Shown: positions 1-11,756 of the stretch, piece after piece
How positions within the stretch are numbered: position 1 is the stretch's first letter
Layout: each line of letters starts with the position of its first letter
Source of the DNA: Nyssa sinensis
Taxonomy: Eukaryota > Streptophyta > Magnoliopsida > Cornales > Nyssaceae
Length of the DNA: 64,000 nucleotides
Assembly: GCA_008638375.1 (NCBI GenBank)
Contig: CM018041.1
Location: forward strand, 7,948,627-8,012,626
Direction: 5' to 3'
Notes under the pieces: model-generated
Databases searched by the model: none
Told to the model about the DNA's origin: nothing
The model's input: the letters and a program-made list of their open reading frames with translations, nothing else
Made by a program: the position numbers and the translations under genes

Positions 1-421
1 TGCAACCGTTTTTAATGCTCTTATGATGTTAATGTATCCTATTGAGATGGAAGTGCAGGGAAGTGGGGATGATTTTGAAAGCAGTACGGATTTTCTTTTG
101 CTAGCCAAGAAAAGTTGGATGAACTTGTTGACTATGACTACTGACTAACCATTTTGATAACATATGGATGAGTGGAGTATTTGCTAAGTCTCCATTGCTA
201 TATGTCTAATTGGAATCAAGCTTATAAGAAAATGAAATGCACTTTCAAAGGTTCTTGTTCACTGTTAGCATGTATGCTTCTCAGAAAATTCAACCATCCC
301 AGAATCCCAAAAATCATATATATATATACTCACTGAACCTAGGACGGTAATATCTGTCACTATTAGCTCCTCCTTTTCCTTTATAATTTCTTTGCTTTGC
401 ATCAGCTGAACCAAGCTCATC
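1..421. other. 5' flank of RLK copy A (start of module 1)
   Basis: No gene is seen here. The stretch is a diverged copy of 21894-23780, the flank of RLK copy B, once the solo LTR at 22044-23484 is removed. Parts recur at about 42810-43090 and 43950-44250. A short AT microsatellite (about 315-328) lies roughly 95 bases before the start codon of copy A, where a TATA element could sit, but no single TATA box can be chosen. The homology runs off the left edge, so the module begins outside the window. Confidence 0.7.
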
Positions 422-3400
422 ATGTTCAGCAACAATAAGTTTACGTCAACTCAAATGGGGCATTCAGGTTTGAGCTCTAGCTTATTTTGGTTACATTTCA
501 ATGTTGTCATACATGTCACACTTTTATGTTGCTTGAGTTTGCTGCAATGCGGCTTTCCTCTTACCTTAGCGCAACCAGGGAACGAGACAGACCGACTTGC
601 ACTTCTTGCATTCAGGGCTGAAATAAAGGATGACCCTTTCGGGGTTATCAGCTCCTGGAATGGATCTGTCCACTTCTGCCAGTGGCAAGGTGTCACGTGT
701 GGTCGCCGGCACCGGAGGGTCACCATGTTGGAGCTGGAGTCCCAGAAATTGGTGGGTTCCATATCACCACACATTGGAAATCTGAGCTTTCTTATGGTGC
801 TAAGGCTCTACAACAATAGCTTCACTCGTGAAATTCCTCCCGCACTTGGCCGTTTGCATAGGCTGAAGATTCTGCGGCTGAACAATAATTCAATCACCGG
901 TGAAATTCCTGCCAATATATCTGCTTGCTCCAAACTCATTTTTCTTGATTTCTCACGTAACAAGCTGGTGGGGAAAATTCCTGCTGAGCTTGGTGCCTTG
1001 TCAAAGCTCCAAAAACTTCATATTAATTCTAACAATTTAACAGGAGCTCTCCCTCCTACTTTTGGAAATCTTTCATCTCTTCAGGAACTTGTAGCTAGCA
1101 AAAATAGTTTGGTAGGGAGCATTCCTGACACTTTATGCCGATTGACAAACCTAACAATTATCGCAGTGGGTGAAAATATGTTGTCTGGAATCATCCCACC
1201 TCCACTTTTCAATCACTCTTCTATCATGGTTATCTACCTCGGAACCAACCAAATCCAGGGAACTCTTCCCTCAGGCCTTGGCAACACTCTTCCCAATCTC
1301 CAATTCTTCAGCATTTTTGATAATGAATTCACTGGTTCATTTCCTATTTCAATATCAAATGCCTCTAATCTGGTAACCTTTGTAGTTGCTTTTAACCAAC
1401 TCACTGGAAAAGTGCCTACCCTGGAAAAGCTGCATGGACTTCAGAGGTTTAACATTGCTTTCAATAGTCTTGGAAGTGGGGAAGCCCATGATTTGAGCTT
1501 TCTATCCTCTTTGACCAATGCCACCAGTTTAGAGATATTGGAGCTGAGTGTCAACAAATTTGGAGGGGTGTTGCCAGAATCCATCAGCAACCTGTCAACT
1601 AATCTTGTAGAATTTTCTTTATCAGAAAATCAAATATCTGGAAACATCCCAACAGGGATATCGAATCTCGTCAACTTGGAGGGCCTATATCTGGCAGTTA
1701 ACCAGCTCACTGGTGTCATTCCTCCTGAGATTGGGAGGCTTCAAAAGCTACAAGAATTGGCTTTGCTTGAAAACAAATTCACAGGGACTATTCCATCATC
1801 TTTGGGAAATTTAACTTTCTTAACCAAACTCAGTTTAAGGGTAAATAATCTTCATGGCAGCATCCCTTCAAGTTTGGGGAAATGTCAAAATTTGGTGTTA
1901 TTGGAAGTTGGTCAGAACAACCTAAGTGGTACAATACCACAAGAAGTTTTTAGTCTTTCATCATTATCGTTTTCTCTGGATCTATCTCAAAACCATTTCA
2001 CTGGTTCCCTTCCCATGGAAGTTGGAAATTTGAAAAATCTGGGTTCCCTGGATGTTTCTGAGAACAAGTTATCTGGCGAAATTCCTGCCAGTCTTGGCAG
2101 CTGTGTAAGACTTGAAACACTAATTTTGCAGGGCAATTTACTTCAAGGCACCATTCCTTCATCTTTCAGATTTTTGAGAGGTATTCAGTTTTTAGATCTT
2201 TCTCACAACAATTTGTCAGGTGTAATTCCAGAGTATTTGGAGGGCTTTGAGTTCTTGCAGAAATTAAATCTCTCGTTTAATGATCTCGAGGGCCCGGTAC
2301 CAAGAAAAGGCTTCTTTAAGAATTCAAGTGCAATTTCAATCACAGGAAATAATAAGCTGTGTGGTGGTGCACCTGAATTGCAGCTGCCTACATGCAACTC
2401 CAAAGGGACTAAAAAAGGGAAATCAGCTCATTCATTCAAACTAGCAATCAGTATATCATGTGGACTTGTAGGACTTCTTCTTCTGTTTTGTTTTTCATTT
2501 CTTTGCTGGTTTATGAAGACAAAAAAGAAGCCTCCTTCAGGTTCACCAGAAAATTCAGTCCTGAAAGTTACTTATCAAAGTCTCCTTAAAGCCACTGATG
2601 GGTTCTCTTCAGCCAATTTGATCGGTGTGGGCAGTTTTGGATCTGTGTATAAAGGAAATTTTGATCATGATGGAACTGCGATTGCTGTGAAGGTACTTAA
2701 CCTTTCGCGCCGCGGTGCTACCAAGAGTTTCATAGCTGAGTGTGAGGCCCTGAGGAACATCAGACATCGTAATCTTGTTAAGGTTCTAACTGCATGTTCT
2801 GGTGTTGATTATAAGGGTAATGATTTCAAAGCCTTAGTTTATGAGTTTATGGCTAATGGGAGTTTGGAGGAATGGTTGCATCCAATTACAGTGGAGGATT
2901 CAGCATTTGAGGAGTGCCCAAAGCTAAATTTTCTTCAGAGAATAAATATTGCCATTGATGTTGCTTGTGCCCTGGATTATCTACACCATCATTGCCAAAC
3001 ACCAATAATTCACTGCGATCTCAAGCCAAGCAATGTTCTTTTGGACAATGAAATGACCGCCCGTGTTGCTGATTTTGGGTTAGCAAGATTCCTTACTCAA
3101 ATCACCCAAAACTCTTCTGCAACGCAAAGTAGCTCTATTGGAGTAAGAGGATCTATTGGTTATACTGCTCCAGGTAAATGTGCTAGCAATCATTTTCTTC
3201 TTTTTACTTTCCTCTCTCTTCCCCCATTTTGCACAACATTATATCTGTCCATATGGTTGGAATTTGCTTAATTATCAACTTGTTTTACTGTCTAGCCTTA
3301 GAAGCATGAAAAATTGGTGGAAAGAAACTAATTCCTCGAAGAGATTTATAAAAATGATTCCCTTTTTTGTACTTATAATGCAATTTCTTTTGCCAAAAAA

Positions 3401-4803
3401 ATTAAAAAGGTAGTGGCTGCAGATGTGACAGGAAGACCGTAAAACAGAAAATCCAGTCTTAAATGCCTAAACAGATAGGAGGAAATAAAAGAATGGTCCA
3501 TGTTGATGTTATTGCATATTTTTTCTGAAGATGATCAACACTGACCTTGCTTTAAGTGAGGGTCATTGTGCTGATAAAGGTCCCTAACAACTTCTTCACG
3601 ATGAGGATCCCCGCCAGTGCCCGGCCTCTCTCTCTGTTATCTTTTAAAATATTTTTAATAGGTTTATAGAAAATCTCAATAGTACATGGTTTCTTTTTTT
3701 GAAAAAACTATTAAGAAAGTGTTTCTCTGAAATGTCTGGGAACTTCACTGGCGCATTATTTTATATATCACTTTATGTTTGGCTTTGTTTAGGGCCCTAG
3801 GGGATAGTGGAGTGAACAGGCCTTATGTGCCTGGGAAGCAATGACACTTCTGTTGTATATTAAGCCGATCAGATCATTGCTCAAATCCACTTTCTTAGTT
3901 GACAGAGATGAACTAAGTATTATATCAAGCTGATCAGATCATTCTACCACTTTCTTAGTTGCCAATCACAAACGTGATCTAAAAATGTGCAAAGTTTTTT
4001 CCATTAATGATATATAAAATGGAATTTTAACCTAACTTTGCAACTGAAAGACCATGGTTTCTATGCAAAATCATAAGTCACCTAGAACCTGGTTCAAAAT
4101 TCTTACTGACATTGACACAAGTTTCTTTGACTTCAGCTTGTTAATTAAGACCTGCACCAACTTTTAATGCCATGATTCATTTCAAATATATATATATATA
4201 TATATTTCCAGTCAAAGATTAAACAATATGTTTTTCTATTTCCAACCCAACATTCTCATCTATAATATTGATGCAGAATAGTAATTTTATGCTTCATATA
4301 CTTTTCAATTGAACTTCTTTACAATTATAGTTCCAATGTCTGATGCATGTGTTGCAGAGTATGGTATGGGAAGTGAGGTGTCAATGTATGGTGATGTGTA
4401 CAGCTTTGGCATCCTCCTGTTGGAAATGTTCACTGGGAAGAGACCCACTGATGACCTGTTCAAAGACAGTTTAAACCTTCATAACTTGGCCAAGGCTGCT
4501 TTGCCTGATAGAGTAGCAGATATTGCAGATCCAATACTTCTCCAAGAAACAGAAGAAGAACACAAAAGTAGAAACAATATTCACAGTAAAAGCAGCAACA
4601 GAAGTGACAAACTTGAGGGGTGTTTGGTTTCAATACTTGGAATTGGAATCGCCTGTTCTGCAGAATTGGCAAGAGAAAGAATGAACATTCATGATGCTGC
4701 AGCCAAGTTGAATTCGGTGAGGGACACGGTTCATGGAACCGGTATACATAGAGAAAGAAGACCTAGGCATACAGACCAATTAGCTGGTGTATTGTTTGTC
4801 TGA
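422..4803 (+). CDS. LRR receptor-like kinase, subfamily XII (type I, copy A, intact)
   Basis: Predicted plasma-membrane receptor kinase of the FLS2/EFR/Xa21 class, join(422..3173, 4358..4803), 1065 residues, a usual length for the family. In order: a hydrophobic signal region (about residues 28-50), an LRRNT cap with the CQWQGVTC cysteine pair, about twenty 24-residue LRRs, a membrane helix (about 674-698) followed by KTKKK, and a Ser/Thr kinase. Kinase landmarks are the GVGSFGSV loop (from 735), Lys757, HCD at 864-866 in place of HRD (non-RD), and DFG at 884-886. The 1184-nt intron is GT-AG, phase 1, and splits the Glu of APE; splicing restores APEYGMGSE. Copy B has a 982-nt intron at the same place, lacking about 200 bases found here near 3740-3990. 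Met12 is an alternative start. The ligand is unknown; a role in pathogen sensing is inferred from the family only. Confidence 0.87.
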
Positions 4804-7800
4804 GCAACTGAGTTAAGGTGAAAGATCTGCATTCAGTGTGGTACCACAAACCTTCATACTGGGTAACCAAATTGTATCCAATTCTATGTTGTGTATTTGA
4901 AAAATGAAATCATATAAGTCATGATATGGGTTACACTTCTCTATGTATTTTGATGACATGATGTAGAAGAAGATAAGCTCATAGCACATTTATATGTCAC
5001 CTGGAAATTGATTGAATATAGTCTTTTGCTTAGGATTAGAAATAAATGCAATTTCCATTGGTGTTTGGATGAGCATACTTTTTCCTTGAAATGTGAACAA
5101 TTTCAATGTGTATTTTGGTGATAATGGGATTTCTATTCACCCTGCCCAGTTTGAGTTTCTGTTCAAATGCTATGTAAAGCCCAGAAGCTGATTGCCTGAT
5201 ATGGTCAAGTTTGGATAAGCATACTTTTTTTTTTTTTTTGGGTACAAGTTTCATCCATATGAGAATATGAGCAAGTAATTAAGAAGCATACATAATTGTT
5301 GATTGGTGAGGAATTCCAATTAACTGAAGATTTATCACTAGTTATCGTACATTTGTTTAAGAAAACTTAATTACTTTGAAAAGTAAAAAAATAATATATG
5401 GCCGTGGCCAGTTAATCTAGTGTTCCATCAAAGAAGTAAACATATTGAGGTTAATTGTTATTTATTCATGAAAATATTAATAATAAATAAAAGAAAAACC
5501 TTATTTGAACCTCTCAAAAATAAAGTTTTTGGAAAAGATTAGAACTAGTTCCGTAAAATAAAAAAGAGTTGATTTTAAATTTTTTTGTTGTTTGGTAAAT
5601 ACCTTTTAACAGTATATTAAATCATATTGATTTTCTTAAAAATTAAATAACTTAATGAATATGATTCTGACCTGATTTAATTTGAAAAATTCTCAAACAA
5701 CTCCTAAATATAAATTATTATTCTTTATTTAAAAATTATACTAATATTTTTTGAAATTAATGTTTGAGTAACCATTTTCTCCTTTCATTAGTGGGTCTGT
5801 TGGCATAATATCACTACTTTTTTTTTTTTAAAAAAAAGAAAATTTTACTCCTTAATGAACATTTAAAAAAGTAAAAATATTTAATTTATCTTTTTCTCTC
5901 TCTTCATATATACACACATATATGGGTCTTTTCTTTTTTTTTTCATTAATTTTTTTGTTTTACATTTAACAGGAAAACATCACATCAAGTGAAATGGGTT
6001 TTGGGTGTGAAGGAATTCCGTGATAGAAATCGATCTGATTGGAAAAGGTGACGACTTTTCAGCGGCTATGACGAGGGGTGAATCCTCAATCTTTCTCTGC
6101 AAATCGCCATTAAAACAAGATATATGTTGACTCTTTATATGGTCGATCTGCTCAAAAACAAGATTTTTTTTGTTTTTTTTGGGTACAAGCTTTTTTATCT
6201 TTCTTGAGGTGTGAATCAAGGATTTTGTTTATCTTAGAATTTAAGCAAAAATAAAATAAAATTTGACAGCTGTGTTGGTGGTCATTCGAGGTAGACTAAG
6301 TGCTCTTTTGAATGAGTTGTGAAAAAATGTGATTTAAAAAAAAGTTAATTTAAATTAAGATATAAGTGTTTAGATAAATATATTTGAAACATATTTAAAT
6401 AATATTATAATATTTAGATAAGTTGTTAAAAGTGTTGAATGTGTTATATAGATAAAAAACAAGTGTTAGTAAAACGGAAGTTTGAAAAAAATCTCTCACT
6501 GACACATTTTTAAAACATATATTTGGATTTGAAAATGCTCAAACAGACATTTTAAAAGAGTTAAAAAAATATTTAAATAAAAAAAACTCTATATATGTCA
6601 AAATGCAAGTTTTAAAAACGTTACCTCCCATCCAATATGCCTAGATTGTCATGGCAGATTGCAATGAAAGGGTGATGGTGAATTATTTTTTTATTTGAAA
6701 TTTTTATATATGTTTTTCATTCCCCTCCCCTAAATCTAAAATTATTCACAATTTACTGTTATTTTATTTTTATTTTGACCCCTTAATGGTATTTTTTAGA
6801 TTTTTTTTTTTGTGTAGCTTAAACTTTTTAAAAGTCTTTTTATTTTAATTGATTTTCTTGTCTAATTTGTAACTCATTTTATGTTAATAAATACAGTTAC
6901 CATAAAAAAAATATATCAAAACTTGCATCTCAAATAACATGTCAATATATTATTAACAAAATATTTATAATGCATTTAAATTATTACCAATAATTTAATG
7001 TTACATTATTTGTAATGTAAAACTTAAAATAAAAATATTATTACTTTTAAATTTATATTCAAATATTTAGCAAAAAAATTGTTCCTCTTAAAACAAATTT
7101 TTGGCCTCGTCTCTGTTGATGGGTGATGGTTTACGAGAGTTTTTATATATTTTTCAATCTATTTTATGCTTATAATTAATAAAAAAAATCATGATTTAAA
7201 ATTAAGGGTAGTAATATAATTTATTTTCATTTATTAATGATATTTGTAGACAAATCTCCATAAAAAGAAAGTCAATATAATTTTACAAAATATAAGGGTA
7301 TATATATATAATTAAATATAATTCTCTCTGTCCTATAAAAAGAGTTCTTTTAAAATAATTAATTTTTTAAACAGGACAAGTATTTAATATTTTTATATTT
7401 AAATAAGAAGATAAATTTACAAAATTAACATCCTTTCATATTAAATAGTAAATTCAGATTAAATTGATGAAAATGACAATATGAGAGTTTTACAATAATT
7501 TATACATTCACTTTTTTTTTTTAAAAAAAATATTATTATAAGACATTTCAAAATGAAATAAGAGATTCTTAAATTGAGTTAGAGATTCTTAAATTGAGAG
7601 TGACGGAGTATCTCATGTGAGGTGTAATCTACCTTAGAAGAAAGAAAAACACTTGATTTTCACTCTTGATACTTTAAATAGGAATAATGTTTTGTGGCAC
7701 ATATATAGTACATACACTCGTAAAGGTGTGATGTTCATGTGAATGTGATCGGTGCAACCCACCTAAATGAATGTATGTGTGCTACATAAGTGCCACAAAA

Positions 7801-8214
7801 TATTACTCTTCTTAGGAATGACAATTTGTCCCATCTTGTCGTGTTCGTCCTTAATGGAACGAGTATGAAATGCTTATAAATAGGGTCAGGGTGAAACCTT
7901 TAAAATTTTATCGGGTTTGGGACGAGTTCGGAAGATGGTCATTCCATCCCGTTTATATATTAATTTTGTTATTATCTTTATATATACTATATTTACTAAT
8001 AAATCACATTATATAAAATTAATTTTAAATTTTTTTATATCACACTCATATTATTATTTTTTGTATAAGTTATTTTGATAATAAAAATATAATTTACTTA
8101 TCAGAATAAATTTTTTAACTTATTTAAAAATATATATATTAATATGAAGTTAAAAAATATAAATAAAATTGAAATTAAGATGGTAGTCAAAATAAATCTT
8201 TAAATAAGAGAAAA
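4804..8214. other. Module 1 intergenic spacer, no gene
   Basis: AT-rich DNA without a supported gene. It aligns with the 3' flank of copy B (27960-30819, continuing at 33249-34200), and its right part aligns with 45991-46780 before copy D. The exception is about 200 extra AT-rich bases in B (29298-29500). It contains a hairpin MITE (7681-7810), followed by a GC-richer stretch (about 7810-7960) that looks like an old transposon end. Homology with the other modules stops near 8215, where hAT transposase sequence begins. Confidence 0.65.
7681..7810. repeat. Hairpin MITE, module 1 copy
   Basis: Imperfect palindrome of about 130 bases. The left arm begins GGAATAATGTTTTGTGGCAC and the right arm ends GTGCCACAAAATATTACTCTT in reverse sense. 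The same element is at 33653-33797 and 46225-46369 in matching positions of the other modules, so it inserted before the modules were duplicated. Superfamily not determined. Confidence 0.65.
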
Positions 8215-10060
8215 TATCTACGGCAATAATTAGACATAACTATCCATTCATGTTTGTAGAACATGAAGGGATCAGGAATCTCCACAGCTTCTTGAACCCA
8301 ACAGTTAAACCCATCACAAGGAATACAGCAAAATATGATGTTTTAAAACTATACAAGCGAGAAAGGGATAAACTTAAGCATGTCATTGAGTCCATTCCTA
8401 GTAGGATATGCTTGACTTCTGATTTGTGGTCATCTATAGCAACAGATGGGTATTTGGCACTAACTGCACATTCTGTGGATGAGAACTGGATATTGCAGAA
8501 GAAGATTTTGAGTTTCCATCATATGCCCCCACCACATAGTGGTCCTATTCTAGCGGAGAAAGTTATACATTTACTAAAAGAATGGGGCATCGAGAAGAAA
8601 GTATTCTCTCTTACCTTGGATAATGCCAAGTATAATGATGGGTTAATTGATGTTTTGAAGCGTCATCTTTCTTTAACTGACACTTTATTTTGTGGTGGAG
8701 AGTTTTTTCACGTGCGCTGTGGTGCGCACATTTTGAATCTGATTGTGCAAGCTAGTCTTAAGGTGATTGATGAAGCAGTCAACAAGATTAGAGAAAGTGT
8801 GAAGTATGTTAGAGGTAGTGAAGGAAGAAAGATCAAGTTTGCTGAATGCATTGCTCAACTATCTTTAAGTTGTAGTAAGAAAGTATGCCAAGATGTGCCA
8901 ATGCAGTGGAATTATACATATCTGATGATTGATGGTGCTTTAATGTATCGTCGTGCATTTGACCAGCTACAACTAATTGATGTACATTTTAAGACTTGCC
9001 CATCAGATGATGAGTGGGTTAAGGTTGAAAATACTGCCAAGTTTCTAAAACCTTTTTATGATATCACCACACTTTTTTCTGGTTCTCGTTACCCAACAGT
9101 GAATATGTATTTTCATGGGGTTTGGAAGATACAGATGCTAATAAAGGAGGAAATGAGAAATTCATGTGATGCTATAAGTAGCATGGCCAAACAAATGAAG
9201 GAGAAGTTTGACAAGTATTGGGAGTGTTATAGCGTTGTGTTATCTTTTGCCATCATATTGGATCCACGCTATAAGTTATAGTTTGTAGAGTTTTGTTTTA
9301 AAAAATTATATCCAGCGACATATATGGATAGGGTAAAGTTCATCCGGGACAAGTTATATATGTTATTTGAAGAATATATGTGTCTCTCTTCTGTTTCTAC
9401 ATCGAATCAATCATCAGTGGCTTGTGCTAGTGGAGGTGATAATATAGGTGATGAGATGGATGTAAGTAAAATTGGTTGGTTCTTTATTTCTAGATTATAT
9501 TTCTTACTTTTATTATTTATAATTATGAAATGTTTAATTTGAATAGGAATTTGATATATATGAGAGTCAACACTATGGCTTGACTAGAAACAAGTCACAG
9601 TTGGATTTGTTCTTGGAAGAGCAAAAGTTTGATCGAAAGCAAGATCTAGATATCCTTAGTTATTGGAAGGCTAACAAATTGCGGTATCCTGAACTTGCTT
9701 TGATGGCACGTGACATTTTAAGTATTCCTATCACAACTGTTGCATCGGAGTCGGCCTTTAGCATTGGGAGTCAAATTCTTAATAAATATCGCAATTCAAT
9801 CGTACCAAAGAATGCGGAGGCTTTGTTATGCACACGAGATTAGTTGTACGAGAAAGGTAATATTAAGTGTAAGTAATTACTTGAGATTTTTATATTGTAT
9901 ATATGTACATAAATATTTATTTAATTTATTCTAACCGGTATTTCTCAAATGTAGTTTCAAATGAAGATGAGGAAGATGAAGAACTTGCCGAGGATTTTGA
10001 AAGCATAATTACAACCCTAAAAAATAGTTCAAATGATTCGCATTCTAGTTTCTCATAAGC
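8215..10060 (+). pseudogene. hAT transposase pseudogene (RICESLEEPER-like)
   Basis: Relic of a hAT-superfamily transposase lacking its N-terminal BED zinc finger. Recognisable parts are the RNase H-like core with TSDLWSS near 8418 and LTLDNA near 8615, the CGAHILNL motif near 8720, and the C-terminal dimerisation region with ESAFSIG near 9748. An 85-nt GT-AG intron (9462-9546, phase 0) joins the core to the dimerisation exon. In-frame TAG codons at 9279-9281 and 9841-9843 interrupt the protein. A further acidic exon (about 9955-10058) appears to follow a second intron. It cannot encode a full transposase. Confidence 0.8.
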
Positions 10061-11156
10061 CATTTAGGTTAGTCATTCTAGTTCAAATGTCTATGTCTGT
10101 TCTGGTTCATGTTTAAACACTGAAATCATGTTTAGTAACTTCTGTTGCTTTTTGGAATTTTATTTGTATTTCAGGATCAGTTTGGGCACCACCGGATGAG
10201 TTGTTCTTTGTACCTCCATGTTGCTGTTCAAAGTGAATGACCTATCCCTGCTTGTTGAATGATGAAGTTTAGGGTCTTAGTCCCCATACTAGAAATTGCA
10301 GGCACAAATCCCTCAGTACTGTGTGACTGTGACTTACTTGTAATCTTTACAAATACATGGTTACTAAAAATTTGTTTTAAAGTTCTTATTTATTTGATCT
10401 TACTGTACTTTGTGGCCACTAAATATTAGTTACTGCATTTATTTCTGTGGTTCGAATTTTTTTTATGTTGGCTTTCCAGATGACATCAAAGGAGTATGAT
10501 TAATAGTTGAAGTCCTTTGTTATTTTTGTGGTAAGTGCTGGAAGTGGCAACTCTTATATTGATTGATTTTAGCAGTGGAAAAAAAATCTTATCGTGTCAG
10601 GGAAACTTGTAAAAAAGAAAAGAAAAGTGGAAGTTCTATGTGCTTTTAAATCCCCTAGTCTCTCATCTGTGAAGCCTTGGGTGAAACAAAATCCATGCAT
10701 ATAAATCCCCGAGTTTGTGCAGTAGAAAGTGATAACACATCAGGGTGGCTGTTTTCAGCTCACAACTTCAGCTGTATACTATGTAATTTTGGTGTGGTGA
10801 TGATTCACAATCTCATCTCTTCTTTGTTTGTTTTTTTTTTCATAAAAGGCATGCACTATATATACTGGGTAGAAAGCAAATTTTCATGCATATAAATAAA
10901 AATTTTCATCATTAAATTAAGAACTTGTGTGAGAAATCTTCAAATTGAATTTGTTAAATTATCTGATTTTTAGAGGGAAAAAAGAACTTTTTTTTGTTTT
11001 TAACTTTATTTCTAGTCATTCCCAAAAACGGGTCAACCCGACCCGACCCGACCCGACCCAAGCTTGATCCGACCCGCATAGACCCGTTTAGATGAGGGTC
11101 ATATATGGGTTTGACCCGTTTTCAACCCGCCCAACCCGCCCATTTTGCCAGGTCTA
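10061..11156. other. hAT 3' non-coding region
   Basis: No gene is seen. It continues the hAT element downstream of the transposase. The final 130 bases are GC-rich with clustered CGACC repeats on this strand, which in hAT elements are usually transposase-binding subterminal motifs. That role is inferred here. Confidence 0.55.
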
Positions 11157-11709
11157 GATATACATATAGATTTTTTTTTTAAAAATATATTAGTCAGTAA
11201 TAAATAATGTTTTTGATTATTCCCTGGAAAATACACTTGATTGGTCAAAAAATATTAATTATTAAAATTAGTAATTCATTAAGTATTAATTATGAAATGA
11301 TGGAGAAAATAAATTTATTGCATTACGTTATTCAAGCATTGGTGACAATGGTAATTGAAGTGAATATGACATATACTTTTTTTAGATGGTGGTACCATTT
11401 ATATGTGTAAGGACATGTCACTGTCCAAAACATATGAAAAACTTGATGGTCAAGAGGTACAGATGGGAAGCTATGATCGTGCCAAGGTTGAAGGAAAAGA
11501 TAGTGTTGAATTGAACTTCACTTCTGGAAAAACTTTGACCTTTTTTAAATGTTCTTCATGTTCCTGATATGAGAAAGAATTTAGTTTCTATTGATCTTGT
11601 CTGTAAGAAAGACTTTCAGGTTGTTTTTGAATCCAATAAGTTAATCTTGACTAAGAACGAGATGTTTGTGAAAAAGGGGTATGGTTGTAATGGGATGTTT
11701 AGGTTAAGT

Positions 11710-11756
<47 letters not shown>

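Larger units (their letters stand above)
8215..11156 (+). mobile_element. Decayed hAT DNA transposon, left end missing
   Basis: A transposase pseudogene (about 8215-10060) is followed by 1.1 kb of non-coding DNA that ends in a hAT-like terminus. The last 130 bases carry repeated CGACC/GGGTC motifs (from 11031), typical of hAT subterminal regions, and end in TTTTGCCAGGTCTA (11143-11156). Sequence shared with the copia fragment at 41524 starts immediately after, at 11157, so 11156 is close to the true right border. No matching left inverted repeat is visible; the 5' part, including any BED zinc finger, is lost. Confidence 0.65.

Noticed and set aside
3156..3413. Open frame continuing past RLK copy A exon 1
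   Set aside because: It reads into the intron after a good GT donor at 3174; splicing to 4358 restores the conserved kinase sequence.
11031..11156. CGACC repeats considered as a telomere-like or satellite tract
   Set aside because: They are few, irregular and sit at the end of the hAT element, which fits subterminal transposon motifs better.
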